A stretch of DNA of 64,000 bases from Sorghum bicolor (GCF_000003195.3 NC_012870.2:14810501-14874500), one strand, 5' to 3'. Numbered from the stretch's first letter, positions 32,970 through 44,631 are shown. Numbers and translations: made by a program. The notes: a model not told the origin generated them from the letters alone.

Positions 32970-35400
32970 ACACATATCTATTTTATTTTCTAATCAGACG
33001 ATATCAACAACTTGATTAATGATGATTGATTAATAAATAAAAGTACTTAATGTAAAAATTTGTTTTTCCCCATAGAATATATTGTGTTTATTTAAAGATA
33101 AATTTTGAACACTGAAATGAACTATACTAGGTGAATTCCCCGCGCGTTGCTGCGGGATTTTTTTAAAAATAAATTATTATATACATAACATTACTATATG
33201 GTATTTAGTCTATTATGTATGTATACATATGAATTGGACTTGCATGTATTTTATTGTATTAGATTAGTAAAAAATTGCTAAGCTAATAAAACAAAAACTA
33301 ATATTTGATTACATTATAGAGGAATTAATTGGTGATAAAACAAATAATGTATGTACATGACTTGTATGTGAATATATTAAAGATTTAAAGTATTTCACAT
33401 AATATAGATGGCATGGTTATTTTTTTATAATTAATATGGAATGACATGGACTTAGTGGGGAATGATGTGGACATCTTGCATGAAGAGATAAAATATTTAG
33501 TGGGTCACTTAGTGGGAAATGATGTGGCCACCTTGCATGAAGGGAGAATTCATCTAATGGGGTTTAGCTTTATAAGAGTTATAGATTACATGATGGAGGG
33601 AGTATTTACTACCCAACCAAAGATCCCTCTACCGTTGTGTTTGATATTCCCGCGCACTACAAGTTATCATTGGTATCCAAAGATGGAGGAGACGATAATC
33701 TATTTTGTCCGTACACACGCGTCAGCCTTTTGACCAAGATATTATTTCTGTATTTTTATTTGTATATACGATTATAAGACAGCGATAGGCAACGGAATGA
33801 GACATCGAAGGAACGGAATATAGACGAAGATGTACTATTATGTATACTATACCTTCACACTAAATTAGCTGATAATATAAATTCTGTAGGAGTATATACG
33901 CTGATAAGTACACAGCCAAACAGACGAAGTTGACACGTCCATGGTTGATGACACCTTCGCACTAACGAACGACCACATACGAACAAATTAATGAATTGAC
34001 TTTGAAAGAAGTAAAAGAAGCCAAAACAATTTATTTTTGTCGAACCAAGAAATTTGGTCTTTGTTCCAAATTTCATCAAAAACTTGTTCGTTCTAGCAAA
34101 CTCAAGTTATATCGTGCTATATCCTGTAATATAGTGAATTTTAAAAATTTTAAAACATTTTTTCTAAAAAATAAGAGAAAATTTAAAAGACACATGTACG
34201 TTTATTTTATTTCCTAATTAGACGGTATCATCAACATGATTAATGGTGATTGATAGATAAATGGGAAGTATTTAATGTAACATTTTGTTTCTTCCATAGA
34301 ATATATTGTATTTAAAGATAAATTTTGAATGCGGAAATAAATTATATATACTAGGAGGATTTTCTGCGCGTTGCCGCGGGTATGAAGCAGTAATCTATAT
34401 GTGTGGTGTTAGTAATGCAGGAACATGATATAATATATGTGTAGATTTATTAGTATAATCGTGGACATTATATCTATAGTGGCCGGTGTTTCTAGCTGAT
34501 GTTGATATCATAATTCTTGTATCAGTGAACTTTAATTGCAAATAATAGTGGATTGCTGAGGTGGACACCTTGCATGTCAAGAGAAATTGCTAGTGACAAA
34601 TTATAATGGATTGTTGAGGTGGACGTCTTGCATGTTAAAAGAAATAGCTAGTGGGATTTTACTTTATAAGAGTTATAGAAGTGGATTGATGAGGTGGACA
34701 TCTTACATGTCAAAAGAAATTGCTAGTGACAAATTATAGTGGATTGCTGAGGTGGATGTCTTACATGTTACGAGAAATAGTTAGTGGGTTTTTGCTTTAT
34801 AAGAATTACAGATTACAAAATGGAGGGAGTATTTAGTACCCAACCAAAGATCCCTCCACCGTTGTGTTTGATATTCCCGCGCACTACAAGTTATCATTGG
34901 TATCCAAAGATGGAGGAGACGATAATCTATTTTGTCCGTACATACATCAGCCTTTGGCCAAGATATTATTTCTGTATTTTTGTTTGTATATATACGCTTA
35001 TAATGTGGCTCGCGATTTTGTCGAGTCTACGTTTCTTAATGACAGGCCATGAGGCCCAAAGTGAACTCAAAAAGACAGCGATAGGCAACGGAATGAGACA
35101 TCGAAGGAACGGAATATAGATGAAGATGTACTATTATGTATACTAGTACACCTTCACACTTAATTAGCTGATAACAAAATTCTGTAGGAGTATATACGCT
35201 GATAAGTACAGCCAAACAGACGAAGTTGACACGTCCATGGTTGATGACACCTTCGCACTAACGAACGACCACATACGAACAAATAAATTAATGAATTGAT
35301 TTTGAAAGAAGTAAAAGAAGCCAAAACAATTTATTTTTGTCGAACCAAGAAATTTGGTCTTTAAACTTGTTCGTTCTAGCGAACTCACGTTTCTATAGCA
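32970..35400. repeat. Tandemly duplicated units of about 1.2 kb related to P450 upstream DNA
   Basis: Two direct copies (about 33100-34127 and 34330-35400) share long near-identical runs, such as GGAGGGAGTATTTA, TTCCCGCGCACTACAAG, GATGGAGGAGACGATAATC, GATAGGCAACGGAATGAG and CGAACCAAGAAATTTGGTC. Offsets between copies are about 1.22 kb at the left and 1.28 kb at the right because copy 2 has about 62 extra bases near 35000-35060. The parts at 33630-33960 and 34860-35230 match blocks upstream of P450 sequences elsewhere in the window. No gene is seen. Confidence 0.8.
34546..34810. repeat. Higher-order repeat: two dimers of a roughly 65-bp unit
   Basis: Four copies of GGATTGNTGAGGTGGAC followed by TTRCATGT and GAAAT, in alternating versions: one ending GACAAATTATA, the other ending TTTATAAGARTTA. 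The pattern is a 134-bp dimer present twice. A shorter diverged form occurs in the other unit at about 33440-33545. Confidence 0.7.
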
Positions 35401-36720
35401 ATGATAAAACTTTTGAACTTACACAATGCAGGGAAAACCTAAAGGCAAAGTGAAAGCAAAAACAGTCCTTAACATAGTGAAAGGTTGACATTGGAAGATT
35501 TGATGCGGGTCCGAAGTTCCAAAGATTGTAAGTCGAAGTCGGAAAAAATAACTCGACCTATGGGGGTAAGACAGCCCCGGGTATTGTGTTTAAGAAAAAA
35601 AAAATTAAGTCGAGAAAATCCCTAAACCTCTACCTTACCCATACACAATGGTATCACAGCTCCTATGACGCTGGCTGATCTTAGACCTGTACTTTAACAT
35701 AGAGCAGACGAGAAGATTTTGTCAACATGCAGATAAACTAACGCCTCCTCCCATCAACAAATCCGCCTTCCAAAGAGTTCGAACTGTGGCCGGTAGGATG
35801 CAAAGCGCACCGTCCAAGCAACTGGTCTAGCGTATATCAGAAGTAGGTCGTAAATTCCAAACAAGACTGCTTCAAATCAACTCTAAAAAATTTGAAATTT
35901 TGTACAAACCTTGAATAAACCATTTATAAAAGATAACCCCCAAGAGATCAATACTACCACGTAAAGCATTTTGCATGCGGCCACATTTGTTTTCCACATA
36001 CGCCCAGCAAAGTCTGCCTCCAAGTCTAAGCATCAATGATTCTGATTTTTTTTTTTTTTTGAAGATGCTTGTCTGTGAAAATAGGTTTAGAAAATAAAAA
36101 AAGGGCCTAGGCCCGGCGTCGAACTCGCTTCCGGAAGCGTCGCCACCGCTGCCCATCCACTCTAAACACGCGGCTGTCGTCACCGAGGCCGCTCGCAGCC
36201 AGGTAGCCACCCCACTGTCGCCGGATCTTGCTGTGGATCCCTCCACCGCCGGATCAAGCCATGGATCTCTCCATTGTGCCGCCGTGAGGCCGTGTCACTG
36301 CGCACTCCTGCGTTGCGCCACGCCGTTGCGAGGCTCCTGGGTGCCAATCTAGATAACCCGGGTTGTCATCCACTCGATCGACCTGTCTTAATATAAACCA
36401 AATACTGAGGACCCACAGGAAAGTATCATCTGCACCTCGTCTTAAAGACCTTTTACAGTTGAGTTACACCAACGAGCCAATCATCAAGCGACTTACAACA
36501 CAATCTTATAGTGAACAAAAAAATTTCAAACTAAAACATCATTGACCATAAAAGAAATTAACCTGCAAGAAGACATCGGACGAGTTGGAGATGAGCTCAC
36601 TTGATTGGATTGGGAGAGCGTGTGAGAGTGATTAGAGATAGAGAGCTTTGATGAGTGATCCAACTGTGGATTAGTATCATACTAGTTTTTATCTAGACAT
36701 GTGAGGGTGTTAGGTCCTAG
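35401..36720. other. Intergenic with possible retrotransposon fragment
   Basis: At about 35650 the word ATGGTATCACAGCTCC resembles a primer-binding site complementary to initiator tRNA-Met, preceded by a CATACACA that could be an LTR end. No matching LTR or coding domain was found. A 14-base T run lies near 36047-36060 and a GC-richer stretch at 36110-36370. No supported gene. Confidence 0.3.
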
Positions 36721-38589
36721 GGTTAAGGTTAAACATTTTAAACTTCAAAATATTCATCAGATGCTCCATCAATTATGATGGACTCTCCTTCAAAAATATT
36801 CCCAAAGCTAGCAAGTTTGGGTTCGGCTATAAGAGAATTGATGGATGATCCGATAAACTTGTCGGACGATCCAAAAAAATGGACGATATGTGGTTCTAGG
36901 AACATGCCACAGAACGATCGGTGGGTGAGCTGTGTTTCACAGACACTCCGCGGAATCGACATTTGCTCCATGGTGAACTAGGTGCTACCGAGTTCTCTGG
37001 AAACCAATTTTAGTTATTGACGCGCAGTCCATGGATCCTCATGAATGTTCCATGAACAGTGAAGACTAAGTGTTTGGCTGTGATTTCTGGCCAAGCGTTG
37101 TGGTTGACGTATGATCTGTAAGATGTGATGGATGCTTCATTAGTGCATTCACACAAGTTATGTGTTTTATCATTCATGGTGTTTATGTGTGATTTAAGTC
37201 TAGATCATTGGTGATGTTCATCATGTATGTGCAAGGGGTTAGGGTTGTTTAGGTGACATGTTGGGCTACTGATTGCTAGGGTTGAGCTCTAGTTACCATG
37301 TGCATCATAGTGATCTGTGGATCAAATTAATCATGAGAAAAGAGAAATTAAATCATGAGAATGGGCATGGCAATATATCTTTAAGAATTTGATGACCTCT
37401 AGGCCACCAAGATCAGATATGGGGTCTTGCTCAACCTTGCTTCCAAGAAAAAGAGATGGATTGGGGAATTCATGAGATTTCTTGCAAAAATCCACAAAAT
37501 TGCATTGGGGAGAAACTTGAGAGATCCCTGAGAGGATTGAGCTAGAGATGATCTTAGCTTACACTTGAGATGATGGAGCAACTTCCAAACTTCACATATT
37601 GCATCCATGCATGAAAAAAATCATGCATGGATGTAATGTGAAGTTTGGAAGTTGCTCCATCATCTCAAGTGTAAGCTAAGATCATCTCGAGAGAGGATTT
37701 CAAGAAAAATGAGAGAAAGGCTTTTGATTTCACCATAGATTGAGGTTGAGATGGAGAAGCTGATGAGATTTGTGATCAATGCTGACCTTTGCTTCTTATC
37801 CTTCCTTTATTTCCCTTCTCTTCATCTTTCTCACTTTCTCTCTCTAGTTCTTGCCTTGTTCTTCATGTGTTGAGAGAGGGGGATAGGGAATGGGTAAGAG
37901 AGTAAGCGGGATGGGGCATGTTTGCTGAAGGCCTTTCCCAACTCGTGCTGACAAGTGGGTCCACTTGTGAGAGAATGGAGGACAGCTCATTCCCAACTTG
38001 ATTCTACTAAAGTCAAGTTTTGATGAATGATCTGTCTATTCAGATAGGCACTCTGTCAATATGCTAATTATGAGAAATTGATTTAGAGAAATGGTTCTTA
38101 GAATTTAGAATTAGGGCCATTCTTCTTGTCCTAGGTGTTGATAACCACTTAGGGAGAGACTAGATAAGTCAACTATACCCTTCCTCCACTATCTTCTTGA
38201 AGTTGACCGTTAGTTGGTCATCGATGACTCTAGGTTGACTCTGGCTTAAGAGGATCGATAAGGTTGGTTAGCAAATTTGGAGTCCTTATCCTAGTTAAGA
38301 GCACTAGGAATCCTTCAAGAGAATAGCAAGTTGATTCTTGGAAGTTTGAGGGCTTATGCAAGGTGATCAAAGAGGTTCTTAAGAAGGGTTTTAGTTGGAA
38401 TGACTTCTGGTCATGACAATTGCTGCCTTCAATTCGCTCAAGATCCATGGTGGAAAAGATTTCCAAACCCTAAGTCATTTTGGGCCTGGTGGAGGCACGT
38501 CGTGAGAGATGAGAGCGGGGAGGAGTTCCAAACCCTAACTCTATCTTATATATGTCACAATCATATTGAGCTCGATGGCTCCGAGCATG
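36721..38589. other. Intergenic, contains a long hairpin
   Basis: AT-rich sequence with no supported protein gene. The main feature is the inverted repeat at 37545-37688, listed separately. The segment may be the interior of a non-autonomous CACTA element ending at 38768, but its left end was not found. Confidence 0.3.
37545..37688. repeat. Long near-perfect hairpin
   Basis: Left arm 37545-37614 and right arm 37621-37688 are inverted repeats of about 70 bases with a 6-base A loop. Only one small 2-base indel region (CACATATTGCATCC against CACATTACATCC) disturbs pairing. A transcript would fold into a stem of nearly 70 bp, resembling a young MIRNA or siRNA-producing foldback. No target duplication flanks it. 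Transcription cannot be judged from sequence. Confidence 0.8.
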
Positions 38590-38768
38590 TTTCTAGAGGT
38601 GGGCCGCCCACCTTTGTAAACGAATTACAGAGATAGATGTTTTTGGACTGCCTCCTTAAGTAGAGCTACCACCACCGAAAATTAGGATCTTTTTGGGAGG
38701 CACTAAGAATTTCTAACCACCTCCATTAATAAAATCCCTTATCTCCTAAAATATTTTATGTAGTAGTG
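38590..38768 (+). repeat. CACTA-type terminus with subterminal repeats
   Basis: Ends TTTTATGTAGTAGTG at 38768; the reverse complement begins CACTACTACATAAAATATT. Upstream are TTTCTAGAGGTGGGC, GGGAGGCACTAAG and CCACCTCC words, like those at 13380-13670 and 39430-39590. It is a CACTA end of a third family; the partner end was not found. Confidence 0.55.
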
Positions 38769-39027
38769 CAAGTCTAAAAGATAAAAGCTTGAACAGAAAA
38801 TTCAAAATCCTTAGTCTCAAATTGGAGTTTTGTCAATTTTCCTCCAAATGGGGATTTCTATGTGCTCGTGGGAAATCTGCCTAAGGCAGCTATGTTTATT
38901 CGTGAGCCCCTATAGCACCTAAAGATCATTCAACGATGTCCCAAATACCTGAGCACAAATAACTTCGAGAAAATAACCTCAAGAAATGGTATTTTTAGAA
39001 GCAAATTAGCTCGCCAACTGCCTCTAA
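38769..39027. other. Intergenic, no feature recognised
   Basis: About 260 bp between the CACTA-type end and the Tourist-like MITE. No gene or element boundary is seen. Confidence 0.3.
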
Positions 39028-39424
39028 GAGCAACTCCAACACTACCCTAAACTTCACTTGGCAAATCTTGGATTTTGCCAAGTGTAAAGCTCAAATGCCA
39101 AGTGAAAAAAAGAGGCTTCTCCAACAGTTAGCTATTTTTTTGGCAAATTTGGACTATCTTGTGATTCCTGAAAAAATCAGAGGGACTTTTATGCAAAAGT
39201 TGCAATCTATTTAAGGCATGCGTGCATGCTGAATGTGTGGGTCCCACCGCGTAGGCAGGATGCCAAGCGCTCCCAACGCTCCTAAATTTGAGCCAGTTGG
39301 CCCTCTTTTTGCCAAGCATCCTATTTTGTCAAGTGCATATAGGGTAGTGTTGGAGGAGCTTTTTCCATGTTTTGCCAAAAATTAGGATTTGCCAAGTGCA
39401 TATAGGGTAGAGTTGGAGTTGCTC
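39028..39424. mobile_element. Tourist-like MITE (GAGCAACTCCAAC ends)
   Basis: Begins GAGCAACTCCAACACTACCC and ends with the inverse, GGGTAGAGTTGGAGTTGCTC. TAA flanks both sides (39025-39027 and 39425-39427). Length 397 bp. An internal partial duplication of GTGCATATAGGGTAG occurs near 39333-39407. Confidence 0.85.
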
Positions 39425-39953
39425 TAATAAAATAGCATACATTTCTAGAGGCGGCTGGAGTTGTCTCTAAAAAATTGATTTTTAGAGACGAGTTGACTCA
39501 AAAACAATTTTTAAAGACAGATTTTTATAAAGTAGCCTCTACCCAAAAATTGAGACGTCTCTAAAAATGGACTATGACTGTAGACCTGTAGCTGGAGCAG
39601 GCTTGGTATTTGTAGTTTAGAAGTTGCAGCGGCAGCGAGAGTTGGTGTGGCTTGTACCATACTCCTATTAAGTAAAGGAAAATTGATAGTAGTATACAGC
39701 CTAATGAGACATAGACCAATCTATTTCATTTTTGTACTCATTAGATAATCGTTTAATCATTTCGCAAAAAGAAAAAAATGGATAGACACACTTAATAATA
39801 CACAGAGTGATGAAACAATATAACATAAGCACAGGATAAAATATGAGTACATTTATTGTCCTTAGCACAGACTGATACACTATAATTATAATCACTCTCT
39901 CCGGTACAAATTAAGCAGCAACAGGGACACAGTTCACATCACAAATCATCTGA
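39425..39953. repeat. CACTA-like fragment and 3' flank shared with P450 gene A
   Basis: 39430-39590 carries TTTCTAGAGGCGG, CTCTAAAAA and GAGACGAGTTGACTC words related to 13380-13670. From about 39605 to the P450 stop the sequence matches 14320-14747. Both flanks were therefore copied together with the P450 gene. Confidence 0.6.
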
Positions 39954-42434
39954 TTAATTTGGTATAAGATTATTGTAAGGTTTGGCCATGATCCAAAGCA
40001 TGGACTTCTTTCTTAACGTTATCCCAAAGATCTCTGCCATATCAAATTCTTCCAACTTGACGCCATCAGGTAGAGTCCAATCAAAATGGTAAAGAAGGCT
40101 AACAAGAGCCAGCTCTAGATTGGCCAAACCAAGCGTTATGCCAGGGCATATTCTCCTACCTGACCCAAAGGGAGTGAACTCGAAGTCATTACCTCTAAAA
40201 TCGACACTACTATTTTCAAATCTTTCTGGCCTAAATTCCTCTGCATCATGCCACAATTTTTTGTCCCTTGCTATTGCCCAAGCATTCACGAACACCTTGG
40301 TTCCCTTTGGAACATCGTAACCCATAACCTGACATGATTCACGACCTTCTCGAGGGAGCAACAGTGGTACTGGAGCATGCAACCGTAAAGTCTCCTTGAT
40401 CACCAGCTGTAGGTATCTCAATTTGATCAAATCACCTTCAGTTATCTTGTCTTGTCCTTTGAAGGCCTCCCTCACCTCTGATTGGGCCTTATGCATGACT
40501 TGTGGATTCCTAACAAGCTCTGACATTGCCCATACTAGAACAGTTGATGATGTTTCACTCCCAGCAGAGAAAATATCCTACAATACAATGTTATAGTTAC
40601 AATTTGTAAAAGGGGACATTCACATTTTAATTCTCATGAGAATGTAATCAGTAAACATAAGAATGTAAAAAAAGAATGTAGGTCATAAATTATATTCTTG
40701 TTCACATTTTTATTGAGTGCCAATCGTGCAGAATTAATTAAATTCTTTTTTATCATTTTAGTAAATAAGAATTCAATTTATAACCTAAATTCTTATTTTA
40801 TAAAATACAAAAGAGTTCTAACTAAAATGAAATAAGTACATATAAGATTTTCAACTTAACTTGAGGATTAAGAAACTACATCAACTAACAAAATCAAAAT
40901 TTAAAATCAAGATCAAATATGTCAGGTGACATGGCTAGCAATAAGAGATACCATAACTTAAGCTATGGTTTTAACTAAATGTGTATTGAAGACAAATGGA
41001 CGTGCCACGCACAGAGAAAGAGAAATTATAAATATGGATAAAAAATATAAGGAATAATTGATAAGTTGATCTCACCGGTAAAGAAAGAAATATCTATATT
41101 GTGTCAAAAAAAAGAATAAAAATAATAGCACAAGGATAATTAATTTGTTTAGTTGTAGGTACTAAACATGGACTACGATACCAAAACTTATTTAGTGTAA
41201 TAAAATTCCATTTGCCTAATGCTAAACTAGAAATAAATTAGAGACCATTAATAATGGAGAGGTTTTGTAGGAGTGTGGTGTTAGATAACTAGAAGATATC
41301 TCGCGCATTGCTACGAGAATCGCAAAGAACTTGCTTGGAATGAAATTAAAAGAAGATAATGTGAATAGCTTGCAACTAAGGGTCCATTTGGTAGGATTTC
41401 TCCACCGGCTTCAGTTTGTTTGAAGCCATTTTCTGCCACACGGTATAAAATAAAACGGCTTTGCTAGTGAAACTCCTTAAAACCAGCTTTATAAGAGCGG
41501 ATCTCACCCAAATAACCGTGCTGACAATCTCGTTGGTGAGAGCGAACTGCAGGCCACCATCCCTCTGCAGCCTCAGGAGAACACCCAGAAGGTCCTCCTC
41601 GTCTCGCTCTGGCGCCGTCGCCATGGCTTCAGCTTCACGCTCATGAATGATGCTCCGGATGATCCGGTACATGTTCCTCTGGCACCTCCTCGCGTCCCTC
41701 GCGGCGGCGCTGAACCGGCGTACCAGCTGCGAGGACGGGTACAGGTCCGCCAGGTTGAACCCACCAAACAGCCGCACCACTTCGTCTAGCTCATGCATGT
41801 ACTCATCCCGGTACTTGCACCGGTCGCCGACGACCGTGCGCGCGGCGACGTCGTTTACCATGCGGCAGATCCCGTCGCTGAGGTTGACGGGCCGCTGGCC
41901 GTCGGCAGACTCCCTGGAGACGGAGCGGAGGAGGTTCGCCACCTCCTCTTCCCGGATGTTCCGGAACGTGAGCACGCGGCGCTGGCTGAAGAGCTCCACC
42001 ATACACAGCTTCCGGAGCTCCCGCCAGTGGGCGTTGTAGGCGGAGAAGATGATGTCCTTGCCGCCGCAGCTAATGATCTCCATGGTGACGCTCAGGTTGC
42101 GGTCGCAGAAGGTGAGGTCGTGCGTCCTCATCACCTCCCTGGCGGCCTCGGCGGAGGAGACCACCAGCGTGGGCACGGCGCCGAAGCGGAGCATCATGAG
42201 GGGCCCGTAGGTTCCGGACATCTCGCGCAGCGCCCGGTGAGGCAGGTCGCTGAAGCGCGACAGGAGGAGGTGGTGCAGGCTGCCGATGAGCGGCAGCTGC
42301 CATGGCCCTGGTGGCAGGCGAAGCGCTGGTGATGGCTTCGTGCGTGAGGACGTGACGTAGCTCCGGATGAGCCTGAGGAGGAGGAGGGCGAGGAGGACGA
42401 CGAAGGCTAGAAACTGGATTCTCATCATGTCCAT
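39954..42434 (-). CDS. Cytochrome P450 gene B (CYP71 clan), paralogue of gene A
   Basis: Heme monooxygenase, expected at the ER membrane; substrate unknown. Exon 1 is 41508-42434 (309 codons) and exon 2 is 39954-40577 (207 codons plus stop), giving 516 aa. The intron (40578-41507) sits at the same codon and phase as in gene A. Visible are an N-terminal membrane segment (about residues 7-24), PPGP (41-44), WRELR in the C-helix, I-helix AGSETS, KETLR, FRPERF and FGSGRRICPG with Cys453. Start ATGGACATGATG is chosen because the leader upstream matches gene A. Gene B is four residues longer near the N-terminal linker. Differences from gene A concentrate between the membrane anchor and the C-helix (for example RNLSVTMEIISCGG against RYLGVTLETVSCGG), a region that includes substrate-contact loops in this family. 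Confidence 0.93.
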
Positions 42435-42540
42435 ATTTTTGCCGGGGATGGGACAAGTTTGCAGCCAACTGCGTCTCGACAACATCGATGACACGTATTT
42501 ATACTAGGGGCTTGCTACCTGAATTCTAGTTATATATATT
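42435..42540 (-). promoter_or_regulatory. Conserved leader of P450 gene B
   Basis: TTTTTGCCGGGGATGGGACA and GCAGCCAACTGCGTCTCGAC match the leader of gene A and the relic at about 44640-44710. A TATTTATA word at about 42495-42502 could be the TATA box, at a distance from the start codon similar to gene A. Assignment is by position and conservation only. Confidence 0.45.
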
Positions 42541-44410
42541 TATAATACTAATAAAAGTGTCCTTGCAACAAGTAAAAAGGTATAATGTTATCCATAGTTT
42601 TTTATCTTGAAAATAATAATTTTTCATTTACATCATTATATTTTTATTGCACTCAACATGATGCTAAAAAAGCATATCATCACACTATAAAAAAACAAGT
42701 TTTTAGGGTTTCTTCCTCTATAATAACCGTTCGATTTGTACGCCGTGCTATATGAGTCCTACGTCATGTATGATCTTACTTTTTTGTATAACAACCGTTC
42801 GATCTAGATGTCATGCTATATGAGCCCTCCATCATCTATGATCTTACATGTAAGATTTAAGACCCATATTCAATCTCACAGTAATGCTACCCATCATAAG
42901 TCATATCCTTCTCTCTTGTGTACTGTCGACTCCCTGATTTTGACTCGACATATTTTTCTTCTATTTAGTAATCAATTGCTTCTTCATCGTGTAACTTTTG
43001 CTAAAGTCGAGACCAATAGCACACAATTAATCAATAGGAGTACAAACCAATAACGGTAAAATTATTAAGATAGAATCATACTCATGTATTCTAACGGAAA
43101 AAATAATAACTTGATAGTCACTTGCCCTCCATATACAATGGTCATTTGCACCGACACGGAAGCTAGCATTGCTTGATTTGGCTAGTGTTGATATACGAGG
43201 CGGACACACATGGCTACCTTTGCGTGCATCTTCTTGGCTTCGACATACTGGTCGTGTGTTTTTTTCTTTTGCTATTTTCTAGCTATTTAACAATTAGTTG
43301 TTACTATCAGCGTAATTTGTGTAATTTTTTATTTGTTTTTCTGAATTTTATATATTAGTTATTTAAAAGGAATGATTTTAAATAAAGTTTATATTTTATA
43401 ATAAAAGACGTTTCTTCTTTACATACCGTTTTCAAATTATGGCCTGCTTTTTGATTTTTGGCCTTTTTCTTCTTATAGCTGTTGCATGCCCAATTGCCCA
43501 TGGTAAATCCCAGCGTGTTGCCTGTTGGTTATGCAAAGTTGTAGGTAGGCTACGCGTTGTCCTTTTCCCAATTTGATTTTTTTTACCGTTCGGAGCACGG
43601 TTCAGAGGTGTAGATAGATAGAGATAATTTCCAAACTGAAGAGGGTCGACTTTAAAAACCATAATTCGAGTAGAGATTGGAGTTGAAGGAAAAATATTAC
43701 GGATCGAAGCCTATACGGACTGGATAGGCGAAAAAAAGATGTCTGCTGGACTGAAATTTTCATAATTATATATTAGAAGAAAGATTGTAGATTTCGTTCA
43801 TTTTAATTTTCTAGACATAATTTATAATTTTCGGTACCGAGAATAAAAATTTGTTAGACAAAATTATAAATCTGACAAATGTATTTGATCAAAGTTAATA
43901 TTGTTTGACTCCTGATAAATGAGAATAAGCATTCTTTTAGGCACGGACAAAGAAATTTATCCACAAACATGCGTGAAGATGTGCTGTACATACTATGTAC
44001 CCGTACTCCGTGATGTACAAAACTAGGACCAGCAGAGGCTAATTGTCTCTATAGCAGCAGGCTACAATAATTTGTCTCCGTGGTCCAAAACGTGGGAAGC
44101 CTGTTAAGTGGTTGTTTGGTTCACATATTTGTTCACTTGTCTAAGTTGTATTTTTTCTAACAGCCAACAGTGTTTTTCTTTCATAATAAATCAGCGAAGA
44201 ATATTTTCAACTATAACTTTTCAGATCAGCGAACATGCTAGTCTCATTTACTTTCATTTAGTCATTTTTTATCTAAACACTATAACTAAATGAGGTTAAA
44301 TGGACTTTAGTCATCTCTAGCAATTCTGGAATAACTAAATAAGACTAAACTATTTAGAAGGGACTAAAGTTTAGCAGCCCGAAAAACACCCGTGATGTCC
44401 ATCCATCCAT
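42541..44410. other. Intergenic upstream of P450 gene B
   Basis: AT-rich. A tandem repeat of about 75 bp lies at 42725-42848 (both copies with ACCGTTCGAT, GTGCTATATGAG and TATGATCTTAC). At 44105-44400 words such as CAGCGAACATG and CAACTATAACTTTTCAGA suggest a decayed MITE. No supported gene. Confidence 0.4.
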
Positions 44411-44414
44411 TATA

Positions 44415-44625
44415 TAAGTTGTTGCTAGGCAGCTAGGGTCTTAGTATTTTCGTTTTATTTTAGTAATTAGTATCTAATTATGGAATCTCTAGATTTAAAA
44501 GATCCATCTCATAATTTATAGATAACTTGTACAATTAGTTTTTTTATCTATATCTAATGTTGTATGCATGTGTCCAAGATTTGATGTGATAGATGAAAAG
44601 TTTTTAGGTGAAACTAAACAAGGCC
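44415..44625. mobile_element. Partial Tourist-like MITE abutting a P450 relic
   Basis: Interior words (AGATCCATCTCATAATTTATAG, TTTGATGTGATAGATGAAAAG) and the right end ACTAAACAAGGCC match the GGCCTTGTTTA MITE family. The left end is decayed. It lies directly next to the P450 leader relic, where coding sequence would have followed. Confidence 0.5.
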
Positions 44626-44631
44626 CAGGTA

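Noticed and set aside
35650..35670. Copia-type primer-binding site (TGGTATCACAGC)
   Set aside because: One mismatch to the usual TGGTATCAGAGC and no LTR pair or gag-pol nearby, so kept only as a remark in the region note.
14748..42434. A biosynthetic gene cluster
   Set aside because: Only P450s and their relics are present; no terpene synthase, glycosyltransferase, methyltransferase or transporter of specialised metabolism is visible between them.
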